Assembly: GCF_002860205.1 (NCBI RefSeq)
Contig: NZ_PGVB01000048.1
Location: 1 to 64,000 of the forward strand
Length of the DNA stretch: 64,000 nucleotides
Source of the DNA: Bacillus sp. T33-2
Lineage (GTDB): Bacteria > Bacillota > Bacilli > Bacillales > Cytobacillaceae
Reading direction: 5' to 3'
The notes under the pieces were generated by a model that worked only from the letters and a program-made list of their open reading frames with translations, did no database searches and was not told the origin of the DNA. Position numbers and translations under genes: made by a program. Positions 8,189 through 18,344 of the stretch are shown one piece after another. How positions within the stretch are numbered: position 1 is the first letter of the stretch; each line of letters opens with the position of its first letter.

Positions 8189-9389
8189 ATTTTATTACTG
8201 TATTTGATTTAGTGACACGATGTTTTGTCATCCATCGTCCAAGAGAAATTGAAGGCTTTTCAACGTACTTATACATTAAACTAGCTACTGATAGGGATAG
8301 TAGTAGCACAAAGAAAATCAGAGAGTTAAGTGGTAATATATTTTTTGTGGCATATACAAAAAATAATAATATTATAGGGTGCACCAAATAAACACTGTAA
8401 GAAATCTTGCCAAGGTAAATGAAAACTCGGTTGGTTAAAACTTTTGTAAATGGTGCCCAGTTTAGACTAAACGTAAACAATACCAGAACACCAATAGAAA
8501 TTAAGAAGTCGATGACAAAAGTACTGATCAGCTTCGCGCTCAATGTACCATAAAGTTTAATATATCCAATGTGGGGAAGTATCCATTCATTTATATATAA
8601 TAACAAAGCGAGTATTATTAAAAGCGATTTAGTTATGATACCAAAACATTTGAAATAGTGTGCTATAACATGTCTGTATTTTGCGAAAATTGCCCCAAGG
8701 ATAAAAAACAAACTGTAGTAGGCAGTGTAACTGAATGATTGTATCATCAAAGATATATTTTGATTGGTTAAATGCCAAGAAATGAATGACATTATATACC
8801 AAGTAGTGATGGTAATCATAAAACCGTACAAAAAAGATTTGAACCAATTATATTTCAGTACAACAACCATAACGAGTGGAAAAATTAATGATATCCGCAA
8901 TTCATGTACTAAACTCCAAGTTACTGTATTTATATTATGAGTATCAAATCCTAGCAAAAGTAAGAATGATATTGCCTGCTTTAAGTCAAATGGAATGGAC
9001 CACATACTATTGAACCATGAACTTAATGCATCCGAATCGTTTTCTTCTAAAGCCGTGAATAAAAACATTGATACCAATATAGACGTAATGTACGGAACAT
9101 AAATTCTAAAAAACCTTCTCGTAACATAAATGCTATATTTCGTATATTGGTGATTTAGAAATTGTAATGACAATACATAGCCGCTCAATACAAAGAACAA
9201 TATCACTGCTTCATGACCAGCCCAAAATATATGAATTGGAGAATTCGCCAAGAATTTAACAGTTGGATGATCAATAGATTCATGTGCTACTGCTGAGAGA
9301 AATACAGGAAAGGAAATTAGGCAGTGACTCATGACAACAGATAATGCTGCTAGTCCCCGTAAAGAATCGAGTTCATGATATCGCTTCAC
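8187..9389 (-). CDS. Acyltransferase family 3 membrane protein
   Basis: Predicted 400-residue polytopic membrane enzyme of the acyltransferase-3 (OafA/NolL) family, which O-acetylates or otherwise acylates surface glycans. Visible hallmarks are LDSLRGLAAL with a following His (MSHC) at the N-terminus, FFVLSGYVLSLQF, RRFFRIYVP, and about ten hydrophobic segments. The start is GTG at 9389, preceded by a modest AGAAGGG site 12 nt upstream. It stands alone, convergent with the subtilase gene. The target polymer is unknown; the wall polysaccharide encoded downstream is a reasonable guess. Confidence 0.88.
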   Translation of the reverse strand: MKRYHELDSLRGLAALSVVMSHCLISFPVFLSAVAHESIDHPTVKFLANSPIHIFWAGHEAVILFFVLSGYVLSLQFLNHQYTKYSIYVTRRFFRIYVPYITSILVSMFLFTALEENDSDALSSWFNSMWSIPFDLKQAISFLLLLGFDTHNINTVTWSLVHELRISLIFPLVMVVVLKYNWFKSFLYGFMITITTWYIMSFISWHLTNQNISLMIQSFSYTAYYSLFFILGAIFAKYRHVIAHYFKCFGIITKSLLIILALLLYINEWILPHIGYIKLYGTLSAKLISTFVIDFLISIGVLVLFTFSLNWAPFTKVLTNRVFIYLGKISYSVYLVHPIILLFFVYATKNILPLNSLIFFVLLLSLSVASLMYKYVEKPSISLGRWMTKHRVTKSNTVIK

Positions 9390-10299
9390 AAAACACGCAA
9401 CCCTTCTAGATGTTTACATAGTTATTATTTCGGTTTATTACTGAAATAGTTAAGTCAATGTATAGTAACAAGAATAAAGCCGATACGTAAATCTGAATAT
9501 AATGGAATTAAAAACTACACATGCCTTCAAAAATGTTAATAAAATAATTTTTCCCTCTTAAAAACATGACGGCCGTCGTTTTATTTTAAACTGTGAAGCT
9601 GATCTATTTCGTTTACACTCTTCTATAGGTGTCCGTGATACTCTTCCTAGGTCCCCTCTTATTCTCAATTCAGTAAAAATCTAATTCACGTCCTTTTGTA
9701 GACGTATGAAATGCACCACACAGCAGTTATGCCACAGGCGGATATCTATTTTTAGAGGAGGGAGCTATTAAAATTCAGCTGCAAACGGTCTTCTTAAAAA
9801 ATCCCTGGAAGAAGTGATGGTTTCTTCTTGGAACATAAGTTCTGATCCACAGGTATCGATACCGGGCGATCTTGGCAATTTATTTTTTTTGCCACTCAGC
9901 CATATGTGTCCTTGTGTCTGACGCTATGTAGAAGGGGGATTTTTCGGAGGTGAAGTGTTGTGTGGGGCTTTCATTATATTTTGCATGCGCATCATGTATC
10001 ATTTTGACTAAATACATCTAATGTTCCTACAACATTGTGACTAAATACGTCTAATGTTCCTATATTAAGTACCATTTGAGTCTAGTATAATTTGAATTTA
10101 GGTTAAAGTAAGGACACAATTGTACTGTGGTGAGCATTTGCGTATATGAACTGATTACTTTCTTATTTTAATCCGAAATAATAACATAAGAGACACAGAA
10201 AAAGAAAGGTGATGGTTACAAAAATCCAACACTGTCAATTTATTACCTTGATCCTTAGTTCTACGAGAATATATATATTATTTGTCCGGGGGGAAAAGT
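9390..10299. other. 910-bp intergenic region with direct repeats, no clear gene
   Basis: No open reading frame with a convincing ribosome site longer than about 16 codons was found. The right part holds two near-identical 25-bp direct repeats (10005-10062) followed by TATAAT at 10086-10091 about 210 bp before the glucosaminidase start, so it probably carries that gene's promoter and an operator. The left part looks like degraded sequence. Confidence 0.5.
10005..10062 (+). repeat. Direct repeat pair upstream of the glucosaminidase promoter
   Basis: TGACTAAATACATCTAATGT... (10005-10029) recurs at 10038-10062 with a single change (24 of 25 identical), a 33-bp period of about three helical turns. 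It ends 24 bp before a TATAAT box, a position typical of activator sites. The regulator is unknown. Confidence 0.7.
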
Positions 10300-12825
10300 T
10301 TGAGAAAAATAGGAATAGCCACGTTTTTTTTAGCTGGTTTTCTATTTCTTTCAACTACAGCATTTGCCAATAGTACAGGCTGGAAGTTTCAAAACAATAA
10401 CTGGTATTATCTTAACTCTGACAGTTCTTTTAAAACTGGTTGGCTAAATGATAACAACAACTGGTATTACATGGGTTCTGACGGAGCCATGAAAACTGGC
10501 TGGGTTTTAGTAAATAATCAATGGTACTACTTGGCTTCGAATGGAGTAATGTTGAGAGGCTGGCAGTTAATTAACAATGGCTGGTACTTTTTGTCGAACA
10601 GTGGAGTCATGAATACAGGTTGGGTATTCAATAATAACAATTGGTATTATCTTTCGGATAGCGGAAGGATGCATACGGGTTGGCTCCTAATAAATGGTAA
10701 GTGGTATTATCTTTCTGACAGTGGAGCCATGAAAACTGGTTGGCTTCTAAATAATAGTCAAAAATATTATCTTGAAAATAATGGTGAAATGGTTGTAGGA
10801 GCAAAAGTGGTTGACGGGAAACCGTATGTGTTCTCCAGTTCCGGAGCTCTTACTTCCGTTACTGTTACTGGGTGGTTGAAGGATGCCGACAAATTGTATT
10901 ACTTCGATCAGCAGGGAAATAAAGTTACCGGCTGGATAAATGAAGGTGAAAAAAGATATTACTTTGGACCAGACGGGGCGATGGTCACTGGCTGGCTTTT
11001 CGAGGGAGATAAAAAGTTTTATTTAAATTCGGACGGATCGATGCATCGTGGTTTTTTGGTTGACGGTGAGAGTAAATATTACTTTGGTTCAGATGGAGCC
11101 ATGTCCACTGGCTGGGTTGAGGATGCGGGGGAGCGCTATTACTTTGGCACTGACGGTACCGCCTCTAAAGGCTGGGTGATTATTAATAATGACAAGTACT
11201 TTTTCGATGCCGATGGAAGTATGTATATTGGGTGGCTGATTGATGGAGCAAACCTATATTACCTGGATCCACAAAGTGGACTTGCCCATACCGGCTGGCT
11301 TGAACAAGGGGAAAAAAGGTATTATTTGAACTCTGATGGAATTGCGCAAAAAGGGTGGGCAACCATCGACAATGGGAAGTACTATTTCAATGATGATGCA
11401 AGCATGCACACAGGCTGGCTTTCTGAAGGAGCAAATTCATATTATTTAGACCACCAGACAGGAATTTTACATACGGGCTGGCTGGAACAGGGTGACAAGA
11501 AATATTATTTTGCTGCCGATGGAAAGATGGTCACCGGTTGGGTAACTGACGAAGGCAAAAAATATTACCTTCAACCTGACGGGACCCCACTGACGGGCTG
11601 GGTAAATGATTCGGGAAAATGGTATTACATTAAAAGTGATGATACATTACAGACTGGTTGGTTTTTATATAACGGTAAATGGTTTTACCTTGACCAAGAT
11701 GGTGTAATGCAAATCGGCTGGATCCTTGATAACGGAAGCTGGTATTATTTAAACGCTGATGGTTCCATGCATGTAGGCTGGTTAAGTCACAACGGAAAAA
11801 CTTATTACTTGAACAGCAGTGGAGCAATGGTGACAGGCCAGCAAATAATTGACGGAAAAACATACCAATTTTTTGATGATGGTACATTAAATACTGGTCC
11901 AATTATCCATTACACACAGTATGACATCACTGGTCAGGACATGGTGAATATCCAAATGAACCGGAGCCCACAGACTGATAAATACCGAAATGATAAAGCC
12001 TATGTCAGTGGAACATATATATCCCGAAATCAGAATGACCCTTCAAAGGGCATTGTAACAGCAACGTCTCTAAACGTGAGGGAGGGAGCAGGAACTGCTT
12101 ATCGGGTGGTAGGTACTCTGGCCAGTGGGGATTCCGTACAAATTGTTTCGTCTATAGGTGGCTGGTATGAAATTAAATATAGTCCATGGAGACTTGCCAA
12201 GCCTGAGGATGTACATTATTATGTCATTCCAGACAATTTTAGGGTAAACAGCGATGAGTACTATCAATTTCTAAATCTATCGAAAAGTGCTGGTACAACA
12301 GCAACGGAGCTTGATGCAAATACTCTTGTTGGTAAAGGAATACTTGAAGGGAAGGGCCAGTCTTTCATTGATGCAGCCCTGAGATACAATGTCAATGAAT
12401 TGTATCTCATCTCGCATGCACTTCTTGAAACGGGCAATGGAACTTCCGCGCTGGCTTCAGGGATAGATGTAAATACGGTGGATGGTGTCCCGGTTACACC
12501 AAGGAAAGTATATAACATGTATGGCATTGGAGCGTTTGACAGTTGTCCGGCAACTTGTGGCGCAGAAACAGCATACCGAAATGGATGGTTCACTCCAGAA
12601 GCAGCCATTATCGGCGGTGCGCAATTTATTGGACAAAACTATATCAATAACAGTACGTACAGGCAAGACACACTATATAAAATGAGATGGAATCCGTCAA
12701 TGCCAGGGCATCACCAATATGCGACAGATATTGCATGGGCGGCAAAACAAGTTTATAGTATTAGTAGGCTCTATAACTCTCTTAGTTCATATACTTTATA
12801 TTTTGATGTGCCTGTCTATAAGTAG
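10300..12825 (+). CDS. Secreted LytD-like N-acetylglucosaminidase with about 25 choline-binding-type repeats
   Basis: Predicted 841-residue exported autolysin, a paralogue of the product at 164-2857. Order: signal peptide (ending AFA-N), about 25 CW_binding_1 repeats (about residues 26-545), SH3b domain (LNVREGAG), C-terminal GH73/LytD-type domain with HALLETGNG and YKMRWNP. Unlike its paralogue it has two cysteines in the catalytic domain (DSCPATCG), as does the PA14 enzyme at 30590. I chose the TTG at 10300, preceded by CCGGGGGGAAAAGT, rather than the in-frame TTG at 10282 that lies upstream of that site. The first block of repeats is WYY-rich while the central block is KYYF-rich, suggesting two functional classes of repeat. 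Confidence 0.93.
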   Translation: MRKIGIATFFLAGFLFLSTTAFANSTGWKFQNNNWYYLNSDSSFKTGWLNDNNNWYYMGSDGAMKTGWVLVNNQWYYLASNGVMLRGWQLINNGWYFLSNSGVMNTGWVFNNNNWYYLSDSGRMHTGWLLINGKWYYLSDSGAMKTGWLLNNSQKYYLENNGEMVVGAKVVDGKPYVFSSSGALTSVTVTGWLKDADKLYYFDQQGNKVTGWINEGEKRYYFGPDGAMVTGWLFEGDKKFYLNSDGSMHRGFLVDGESKYYFGSDGAMSTGWVEDAGERYYFGTDGTASKGWVIINNDKYFFDADGSMYIGWLIDGANLYYLDPQSGLAHTGWLEQGEKRYYLNSDGIAQKGWATIDNGKYYFNDDASMHTGWLSEGANSYYLDHQTGILHTGWLEQGDKKYYFAADGKMVTGWVTDEGKKYYLQPDGTPLTGWVNDSGKWYYIKSDDTLQTGWFLYNGKWFYLDQDGVMQIGWILDNGSWYYLNADGSMHVGWLSHNGKTYYLNSSGAMVTGQQIIDGKTYQFFDDGTLNTGPIIHYTQYDITGQDMVNIQMNRSPQTDKYRNDKAYVSGTYISRNQNDPSKGIVTATSLNVREGAGTAYRVVGTLASGDSVQIVSSIGGWYEIKYSPWRLAKPEDVHYYVIPDNFRVNSDEYYQFLNLSKSAGTTATELDANTLVGKGILEGKGQSFIDAALRYNVNELYLISHALLETGNGTSALASGIDVNTVDGVPVTPRKVYNMYGIGAFDSCPATCGAETAYRNGWFTPEAAIIGGAQFIGQNYINNSTYRQDTLYKMRWNPSMPGHHQYATDIAWAAKQVYSISRLYNSLSSYTLYFDVPVYK

Positions 12826-12846
12826 TTTAGTATTTTAGGGTTTTCA

Positions 12847-12877
12847 GAGGCTGGCTCTTCAGAGTGAGCCTCTTTTT
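12847..12877 (+). terminator. Rho-independent terminator
   Basis: GAGGCT ... AGCCTC with additional inner pairing (GGCTC with GTGAG-type pairs) is followed by TTTTT, 22 bp after the glucosaminidase stop. Confidence 0.75.
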
Positions 12878-12917
12878 ACTATTAATAAAAAAAAACATAT
12901 GAAGGGAGTGATAAAAA

Positions 12918-15521
12918 ATGAGGAAACTCGGTTTAGTTTTAATGTCTCTTACTATATTTATGTCTGGCGTATCTTGTTATAAAATATCAGTAGTTTCCGC
13001 TGGTACCGTAGACGCAACGACATCAAATGATGCTGGTAGTAGTGTAGCTGAAAAAGTGGATAGTGAATCTTTGCAGCCGGAATTAAGTGAAGTTACAATT
13101 CCGGACGCAGCTGAAGGCTCTATGGACATAGTGAACCAGCTTGAAGAAGATTCTAACATCGAATCTGAGCTGCCTGATAACGAAGATTCCAACACTTTAA
13201 CTGCAGATACGATCAATCAGGATTCGACGGAATCAAACACTCCGGTAACAGGCAATTCAAATACCGACAACTCCGAACAGGCGAGTAAAGAGTCTGTGAC
13301 TAGGAGCCAAGTAGATTCCGAAAATACCTCAACTCAAACCGTTGAGACCGCGCAAGAGGAACCTGGTGTTAAACAGGGCTGGATATTGGAAAACCAGAAT
13401 TGGTTTTACTATGAAAATGATGTTATTAAAAAGGGATGGCACCTATTAGACGACAACTGGTTCTACCTTCATCCTGAGACTGGGGCACGACAAACTGGCT
13501 GGGTTTTGTATGGTGGAAGTTGGTTTTTCCTCAATCATGACACTGGGATAATGCAGAAGGAAGGTTGGGTACTAGATCAGTACAAGTGGTATTACTTGGA
13601 TCCTGCAACTTCAGCAAGGAAGACTGGCTGGATTTCCAGCAATGGAAATAAGTATTATGCAGATCCGAATACAGGAGAAATGCAAACCGGCTGGCTGCTC
13701 GACAGCAACAATTGGTATTTTTTAAACAGTGGTGGGGTAATGGCAACTGGCTGGATTTTTTATGAAAATAATTGGTATTATCTTGATGGTAATGGGGTAA
13801 TGCAAACCGACTGGGTTTCATATCAAGGAAATTGGTACTACCTTAATCCTTTGAATGGAATTATGCAAAAAGAAGGCTGGGTACTGGATCAGGGGAAATG
13901 GTATTATATAGACCCTGTTAATTCCACCAGGAAAACTGGCTGGATTTTCACCGATGGATTTTACTATTATGCAGATCCGGATAGTGGAGAAATGCAGACC
14001 GGCTGGATTTTTTACCAGGACAATTGGTATTACTTAAACAGTGGCGGGGTAATGCAGACCGGCTGGGTTTTATATAATGGCAATTGGTACTACCTCAACG
14101 CTGAGAATGGAATTATGCAAAAAGAAGGCTGGATACTGGATCAAGGTAAATGGTATTATCTTGACTCTGTCACCTCAGCTAGGAAGACTGGCTGGATTTC
14201 TGCCAATGGCTTTTATTATTATACCGATCCTAATAGTGGAGAAATGCAAACAGGCTGGATATTGCATCAGAATAATTGGTATTACTTAAACAGTGGAGGC
14301 GTAATGCAGACCGGCTGGATTGTATACCAAAACAGCTGGTATTTTTTGAATACAGGCGGCGCGATGGAGACTGGCTGGGTTTTCAATGATAACAGCTGGT
14401 ATTATATTAATGGCAATGGTATAATGCAAACCGGCTGGCAAGTGATTGGCAACCAAAAATATTACCTTAGTCCGCTATCTGGTGTTATGCAAACGGGCTG
14501 GTTTATGGATCAATCCAGATGGTATTATGCTTATCCATCCGGGGTTTTGGCACAGAACACCGCAGTTGGTGGCTTTCAGTTAGGCCAGAGTGGCGTTTGG
14601 CTGCCTGAAATAGTCAATCCGAATCAGGTTTATACATATGAGACAATGGCGGCAGACATAGCTTTGCTGCAGCAAAATTATCCATATTTAATCAAGACCG
14701 AAGTGATTGGCAATTCTGTCGATGGCAGGAACATATATGCCGTTAAAGTCGGCAATGGGCAAAAAGAAATTACAATCAACGGCTCGCATCATGCGAGGGA
14801 ACATATGACCACAAATTTATTGATGGAAATGATTGAACAATACGCTAAATCATATGCAGATGGAACGTCTTTTTCAGGCTATGACACTACAAGCCTGTTA
14901 AATAATGTTTCGATTTGGTTTGTTCCTATGGTGAATCCAGATGGCGTCAGTCTTGTCCAGAAAGGACATGCCAGTGCTAAAAATCCTCAGTATGTTTTGC
15001 AGTTGAATAATTATAGCACCGATTTTTCAAGCTGGAAGGCAAATATACGCGGAGTGGATTTAAACAGGCAGTACCCTGCTGATTGGGCCAACATTTCGGG
15101 AAATACAGGGAGACCATCTTCACAAAACTTTAAAGGCTATTCACCTTTAAGTGAACCTGAAGCAATCGCTCTTTATAATTTTACCAGGGCGCATAACTTT
15201 AAGACAGCGGTGGCCTATCATTCCTCTGGTCAAATATTGTACTGGTATTTTAATCAGGATTCTAGCGTCTATAACCGAGATTATAATCTTGCTCTGAAAT
15301 ATGGAGCACTTACCGGCTATTCACTTGTGAATCCTACAAGCAGTCCAAGTGGAGGGGGATATACTGATTGGTTTATCCAGGATATGAGGCAGCCCGGATT
15401 TACTCCGGAAATATCTCCTTATACGTATAATAAACCTGTTCCATTAAGCAATTACGCCAGCATCTGGGAGCAGAACAAAGCAGCAGGACTCATGCTGGCC
15501 CTGGATGCCATGGCAAGGTAA
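12918..15521 (+). CDS. Secreted M14 zinc peptidase with choline-binding-type repeats
   Basis: Predicted 867-residue exported metallopeptidase, probably cutting peptidoglycan stem peptides (the M14 family includes gamma-D-glutamyl-diamino acid peptidases) or wall proteins. A signal peptide is followed by a Ser/Thr/Asp/Glu-rich linker to about residue 150 and about 19 CW_binding_1 repeats (152-540). The M14 domain has zinc ligands His625 and Glu628 (HARE) and His768 (AYHSSG), substrate-binding NPDG and DLNRQYP, and catalytic Glu831 (TPEISPY). All key residues are present. The repeats are arranged in a higher-order unit (WVLDQxKWYY, ARKTGW, GEMQTGW, GGVMQTGW, GIMQKEG) that recurs about three times. 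The ATG follows GAAGGGAGTG. Only 92 bp separate it from the preceding glucosaminidase, with a terminator between and no clear promoter. Confidence 0.93.
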   Translation: MRKLGLVLMSLTIFMSGVSCYKISVVSAGTVDATTSNDAGSSVAEKVDSESLQPELSEVTIPDAAEGSMDIVNQLEEDSNIESELPDNEDSNTLTADTINQDSTESNTPVTGNSNTDNSEQASKESVTRSQVDSENTSTQTVETAQEEPGVKQGWILENQNWFYYENDVIKKGWHLLDDNWFYLHPETGARQTGWVLYGGSWFFLNHDTGIMQKEGWVLDQYKWYYLDPATSARKTGWISSNGNKYYADPNTGEMQTGWLLDSNNWYFLNSGGVMATGWIFYENNWYYLDGNGVMQTDWVSYQGNWYYLNPLNGIMQKEGWVLDQGKWYYIDPVNSTRKTGWIFTDGFYYYADPDSGEMQTGWIFYQDNWYYLNSGGVMQTGWVLYNGNWYYLNAENGIMQKEGWILDQGKWYYLDSVTSARKTGWISANGFYYYTDPNSGEMQTGWILHQNNWYYLNSGGVMQTGWIVYQNSWYFLNTGGAMETGWVFNDNSWYYINGNGIMQTGWQVIGNQKYYLSPLSGVMQTGWFMDQSRWYYAYPSGVLAQNTAVGGFQLGQSGVWLPEIVNPNQVYTYETMAADIALLQQNYPYLIKTEVIGNSVDGRNIYAVKVGNGQKEITINGSHHAREHMTTNLLMEMIEQYAKSYADGTSFSGYDTTSLLNNVSIWFVPMVNPDGVSLVQKGHASAKNPQYVLQLNNYSTDFSSWKANIRGVDLNRQYPADWANISGNTGRPSSQNFKGYSPLSEPEAIALYNFTRAHNFKTAVAYHSSGQILYWYFNQDSSVYNRDYNLALKYGALTGYSLVNPTSSPSGGGYTDWFIQDMRQPGFTPEISPYTYNKPVPLSNYASIWEQNKAAGLMLALDAMAR

Positions 15522-15534
15522 GAATGTTTTGAAC

Positions 15535-15572
15535 AAAAAAGGCCTGCTCTCTTAAGGAGACCAGGCTTTTTT
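15535..15572 (+). terminator. Rho-independent terminator
   Basis: AAAAAAGGCCTGCTCTC and GGAGACCAGGCTTTTTT form a stem with a bulge around a short TTAA loop, directly after the M14 peptidase gene. Confidence 0.85.
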
Positions 15573-15609
15573 ACAATTTCTTAATAATTTGTGTCGAGAT
15601 CCTTACAGC

Positions 15610-16953
15610 TCACAAATCTAACTTAATCTTCTGAAAAATATTGTGATTTTTCAAGTAATCCATAAAAAACAAGCCGACTACTTTACCCACAAGAGCAAAT
15701 CCGAGCAAAGTGAAGGGTAAATGCCACAATACAGGGTTCATATGTATATGTATATAAGAGTGTCCCTTCGCCAGTATATACCATGATAGTGGAGCAAAAA
15801 ATGAAAACCAAACCATCAAAACTAAAGCGATTAATTTCTTTTTCTCTTTATATATTGTTGGGGAATATTTTTGTAAAAAGTAACCAATAAACGATGCTAT
15901 GATAAAAATAACAACAATAACGATACTTTTACCCCAACTGCTTACTCCCCCGAAAAGCGGAACATCTAAATAAGTCATTATGACCGCAAACAAGTCAACC
16001 TCTAAACTCGCTCGATACACTTCTTCAACTTTATCCGAGGATCCATGAGTTCTTTTTGCTACATCATACAGGATACTGTCAATACCTTTTTGAATAGAAC
16101 CAAATCTTAATGACAACTGATATATATGAACAGCTATAGTTGAAAAAAAGGCTAGTAACGAAGCTGCCCCAACCACCATGATCCTTCCGGACATTTTTTT
16201 GAATTTCCATCCTCTACTATATGCGTAGTACACATATGGAGTGACCATTGCAACCAATACTGTACTAATATATTCATAGCCATTCACACATTTTAGCATG
16301 ACAGCAAAATATATAGAAAAAAAACTTATAACATGAGAATACTTCCTCCCACAATCCTCCAGTTGTAGTAAGATGAGACTCACTATGAAAGGCAGATACA
16401 TTGTCCAAAATACCCAGTATAAGTTTCTGCCAAAAACAATTAGCCATTGGGAGCATACGATTGAAAATAGTACAAATAGGGAACTAACAAAACCAAATTC
16501 TCTACTAACCCATATTATGATTATGGAAAGCAACGATGAGAAAATAAAAGAAGTAATCAAGTTGAACAATATAATAGTATTCCCAGGCTTGAAGTTAGTA
16601 TATTTACCGATGATACTAAATACAGTTCCTTGAAGACCAATTTGACCATTGTATGTTGTATATTCTCCACCCTCAAGACTTTTACCGAATAGTCGATATT
16701 GATCCTGGGGATGGCCGCTTCCACTTGGAATATTGGAATATTCTCCCAACAACATACTATTAGATGCAATCCCTTCTTCTTTTGCAGTGACCATTCTTCC
16801 AATAACAAGTGATTCGGAATATTTTTGATGCGATTCAAACCATGATTCATCTGCAGTGTTCCAAAAATTATAAAAAAATCCTAACGTAAGTATTACTACA
16901 CTGAATAAAAGAAAAAAAATATCACTTAAATGCTTGTTTATAGAAAAAATCAC
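15610..16953 (-). CDS. Polytopic membrane protein of a glycan cluster, possible GT-C type enzyme
   Basis: Predicted 447-residue protein with a membrane helix at about 9-30, a long extracytoplasmic stretch to about residue 120 (rich in Ser/Gly/Tyr, containing DESWFESHQ) and about nine further hydrophobic helices. An acidic residue pair in the first outside loop and many helices recall GT-C glycosyltransferases that use polyprenyl-phosphate sugars, but I see no decisive motif and do not assign a family. The start is GTG, preceded by GGAG at 7 nt. It lies downstream of the five-gene minus operon at 17199-21761, separated by 245 bp. If it is a GT-C enzyme it would use the sugar that the GT2 enzymes of that operon load onto lipid carrier. 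Confidence 0.7.
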   Translation of the reverse strand: MIFSINKHLSDIFFLLFSVVILTLGFFYNFWNTADESWFESHQKYSESLVIGRMVTAKEEGIASNSMLLGEYSNIPSGSGHPQDQYRLFGKSLEGGEYTTYNGQIGLQGTVFSIIGKYTNFKPGNTIILFNLITSFIFSSLLSIIIIWVSREFGFVSSLFVLFSIVCSQWLIVFGRNLYWVFWTMYLPFIVSLILLQLEDCGRKYSHVISFFSIYFAVMLKCVNGYEYISTVLVAMVTPYVYYAYSRGWKFKKMSGRIMVVGAASLLAFFSTIAVHIYQLSLRFGSIQKGIDSILYDVAKRTHGSSDKVEEVYRASLEVDLFAVIMTYLDVPLFGGVSSWGKSIVIVVIFIIASFIGYFLQKYSPTIYKEKKKLIALVLMVWFSFFAPLSWYILAKGHSYIHIHMNPVLWHLPFTLLGFALVGKVVGLFFMDYLKNHNIFQKIKLDL

Positions 16954-17198
16954 GTTGTATCTCCTAACTTTCTCACCTGTAATGTCTTAGCCTTTCTCAA
17001 TGGGGACTGCATCAGGGCAATCGTACATGTCCCTTCCTACGGTAGAAAAAATAGCTTGATTAATACATATACTAAGAAAGAACAATTATATAACGATATA
17101 TCGTAAAGACATCCTATTAATAATTCCTCTTTTTTAATGAGAACGCTTTACAAAATGCTGTAATATCGTTCATGCACCAACTATACCATATATATGAA

Positions 17199-18344
17199 TC
17201 ATCGTTTTGCTCCTGCAATAGCATTACGGTTACCGAGATGTGTATTTTCATTAATTCTTTCTAAAATGTCATATATATTATCTATTTTCCCACCCATAAT
17301 ATTGAAGAAATTTTTAAAACCATAATTTTCCCTGTAAAGGATAGGACGTCCATCGTCCTCTTCATTTTGTAAAAGAACCGTTTTTATTTCAAAAATAGAG
17401 TCAACATATTTAGCTTCAGATAATGTTGGTATATAACGTTGTGCATCTTTTAACATATATAGATAATTTGACTTTATGTCTGTTTTGTTTAAGTAACGAT
17501 GTCCATCCATAAAGTTCTCCTGATCTAGCCAACTAAAATGCGGAGTATATCTTACATGACTTAATGAATGTAGTTGTTTTGTAGGATAAGGCATCGTAGA
17601 GAAAAACGGCCCATCCATGACTGTAAAACCTATTTGCTGAAGTTCCTCAGGCATTTGAATTAGTGCCATTTCCGTTAGCTCGTGCTTCATCGGTAATAAA
17701 GATAACTTGGAATCTCTGATTAGTTTATTTATTTGAGAATATGTGCAATTAAACACAAGTTTAGAGGAAATTTGGTCCTCAGCTTTTAAAGTTATATTTA
17801 ATAAAGAATCATTTTGACATTGTTCAACGGAAATTACTTCTGTTCTGTACCAAATATTAACACCAGCATCTTCTAACCTGTGTCGCATGATATTTCTAAG
17901 TATCGCAGCATCAAAAGCATACTCTTTAACTAAGAAGACCTCATCGATTAAATCACGCTTAAATAAATTTTGATATTTCTGATGAGCCACTTCGATGGGT
18001 GCTCTAATCCCTTTATACATTTCATGGAATTGATGGGCATTAACTTTTGACCCTGTGCGTGCGATCGCATATAACATTGTAAAGTCATCCACTATGCAAT
18101 TTTTATATTCTTTCGTGAATAATGGGAAGTTGATAAAAGAACGGTAAGCAGTTACCAGATTTCTTGGATAATGATAGCCATTATGAACCCGCGCTTGATT
18201 AACTAAAGATGCACGTAACATTAAATCATCTTCTTTTTCGATTACTAATACTTTAGAAAAGTATTTTTTCAATTGTAAAGCAATTGAACAGCCATAAAAG
18301 CCACCTCCAATTACAACTACATCAAATTCCTGCATATTATACAT
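17199..18344 (-). CDS. FAD-dependent oxidoreductase (DAO-like fold)
   Basis: Predicted 381-residue soluble flavoprotein. The N-terminus has a dinucleotide-binding Rossmann motif (VVVIGGGFYGCSIA) and the acidic end of the second strand (VIEKED). A conserved-looking ARVHNGYHYPRN follows, where a covalent or active-site contact would be expected in this group. The overall pattern is that of D-amino-acid-oxidase-like enzymes found in surface-glycan clusters; it is not UDP-galactopyranose mutase. Its start overlaps the stop of the preceding GT2 gene by 8 bp, so it is the last gene of a tight five-gene operon. The substrate is unknown; oxidation of a nucleotide-sugar or amino-sugar intermediate is a guess. 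Confidence 0.82.
   Translation of the reverse strand: MYNMQEFDVVVIGGGFYGCSIALQLKKYFSKVLVIEKEDDLMLRASLVNQARVHNGYHYPRNLVTAYRSFINFPLFTKEYKNCIVDDFTMLYAIARTGSKVNAHQFHEMYKGIRAPIEVAHQKYQNLFKRDLIDEVFLVKEYAFDAAILRNIMRHRLEDAGVNIWYRTEVISVEQCQNDSLLNITLKAEDQISSKLVFNCTYSQINKLIRDSKLSLLPMKHELTEMALIQMPEELQQIGFTVMDGPFFSTMPYPTKQLHSLSHVRYTPHFSWLDQENFMDGHRYLNKTDIKSNYLYMLKDAQRYIPTLSEAKYVDSIFEIKTVLLQNEEDDGRPILYRENYGFKNFFNIMGGKIDNIYDILERINENTHLGNRNAIAGAKR

Noticed and set aside
8143-8391. Plus-strand frame across the acyltransferase 3' end
   Set aside because: It is antisense to a clear membrane enzyme and spans the terminator hairpin.
9479-9486. GCCGATAC resembling a SigD -10 box
   Set aside because: No -35 element at the right spacing, and the nearest plus-strand gene is 800 bp away.
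17199-18344. UDP-galactopyranose mutase as identity of the FAD enzyme
   Set aside because: It has the general flavin-binding motif but not the mutase-specific sequence pattern, so only a DAO-like oxidoreductase is called.
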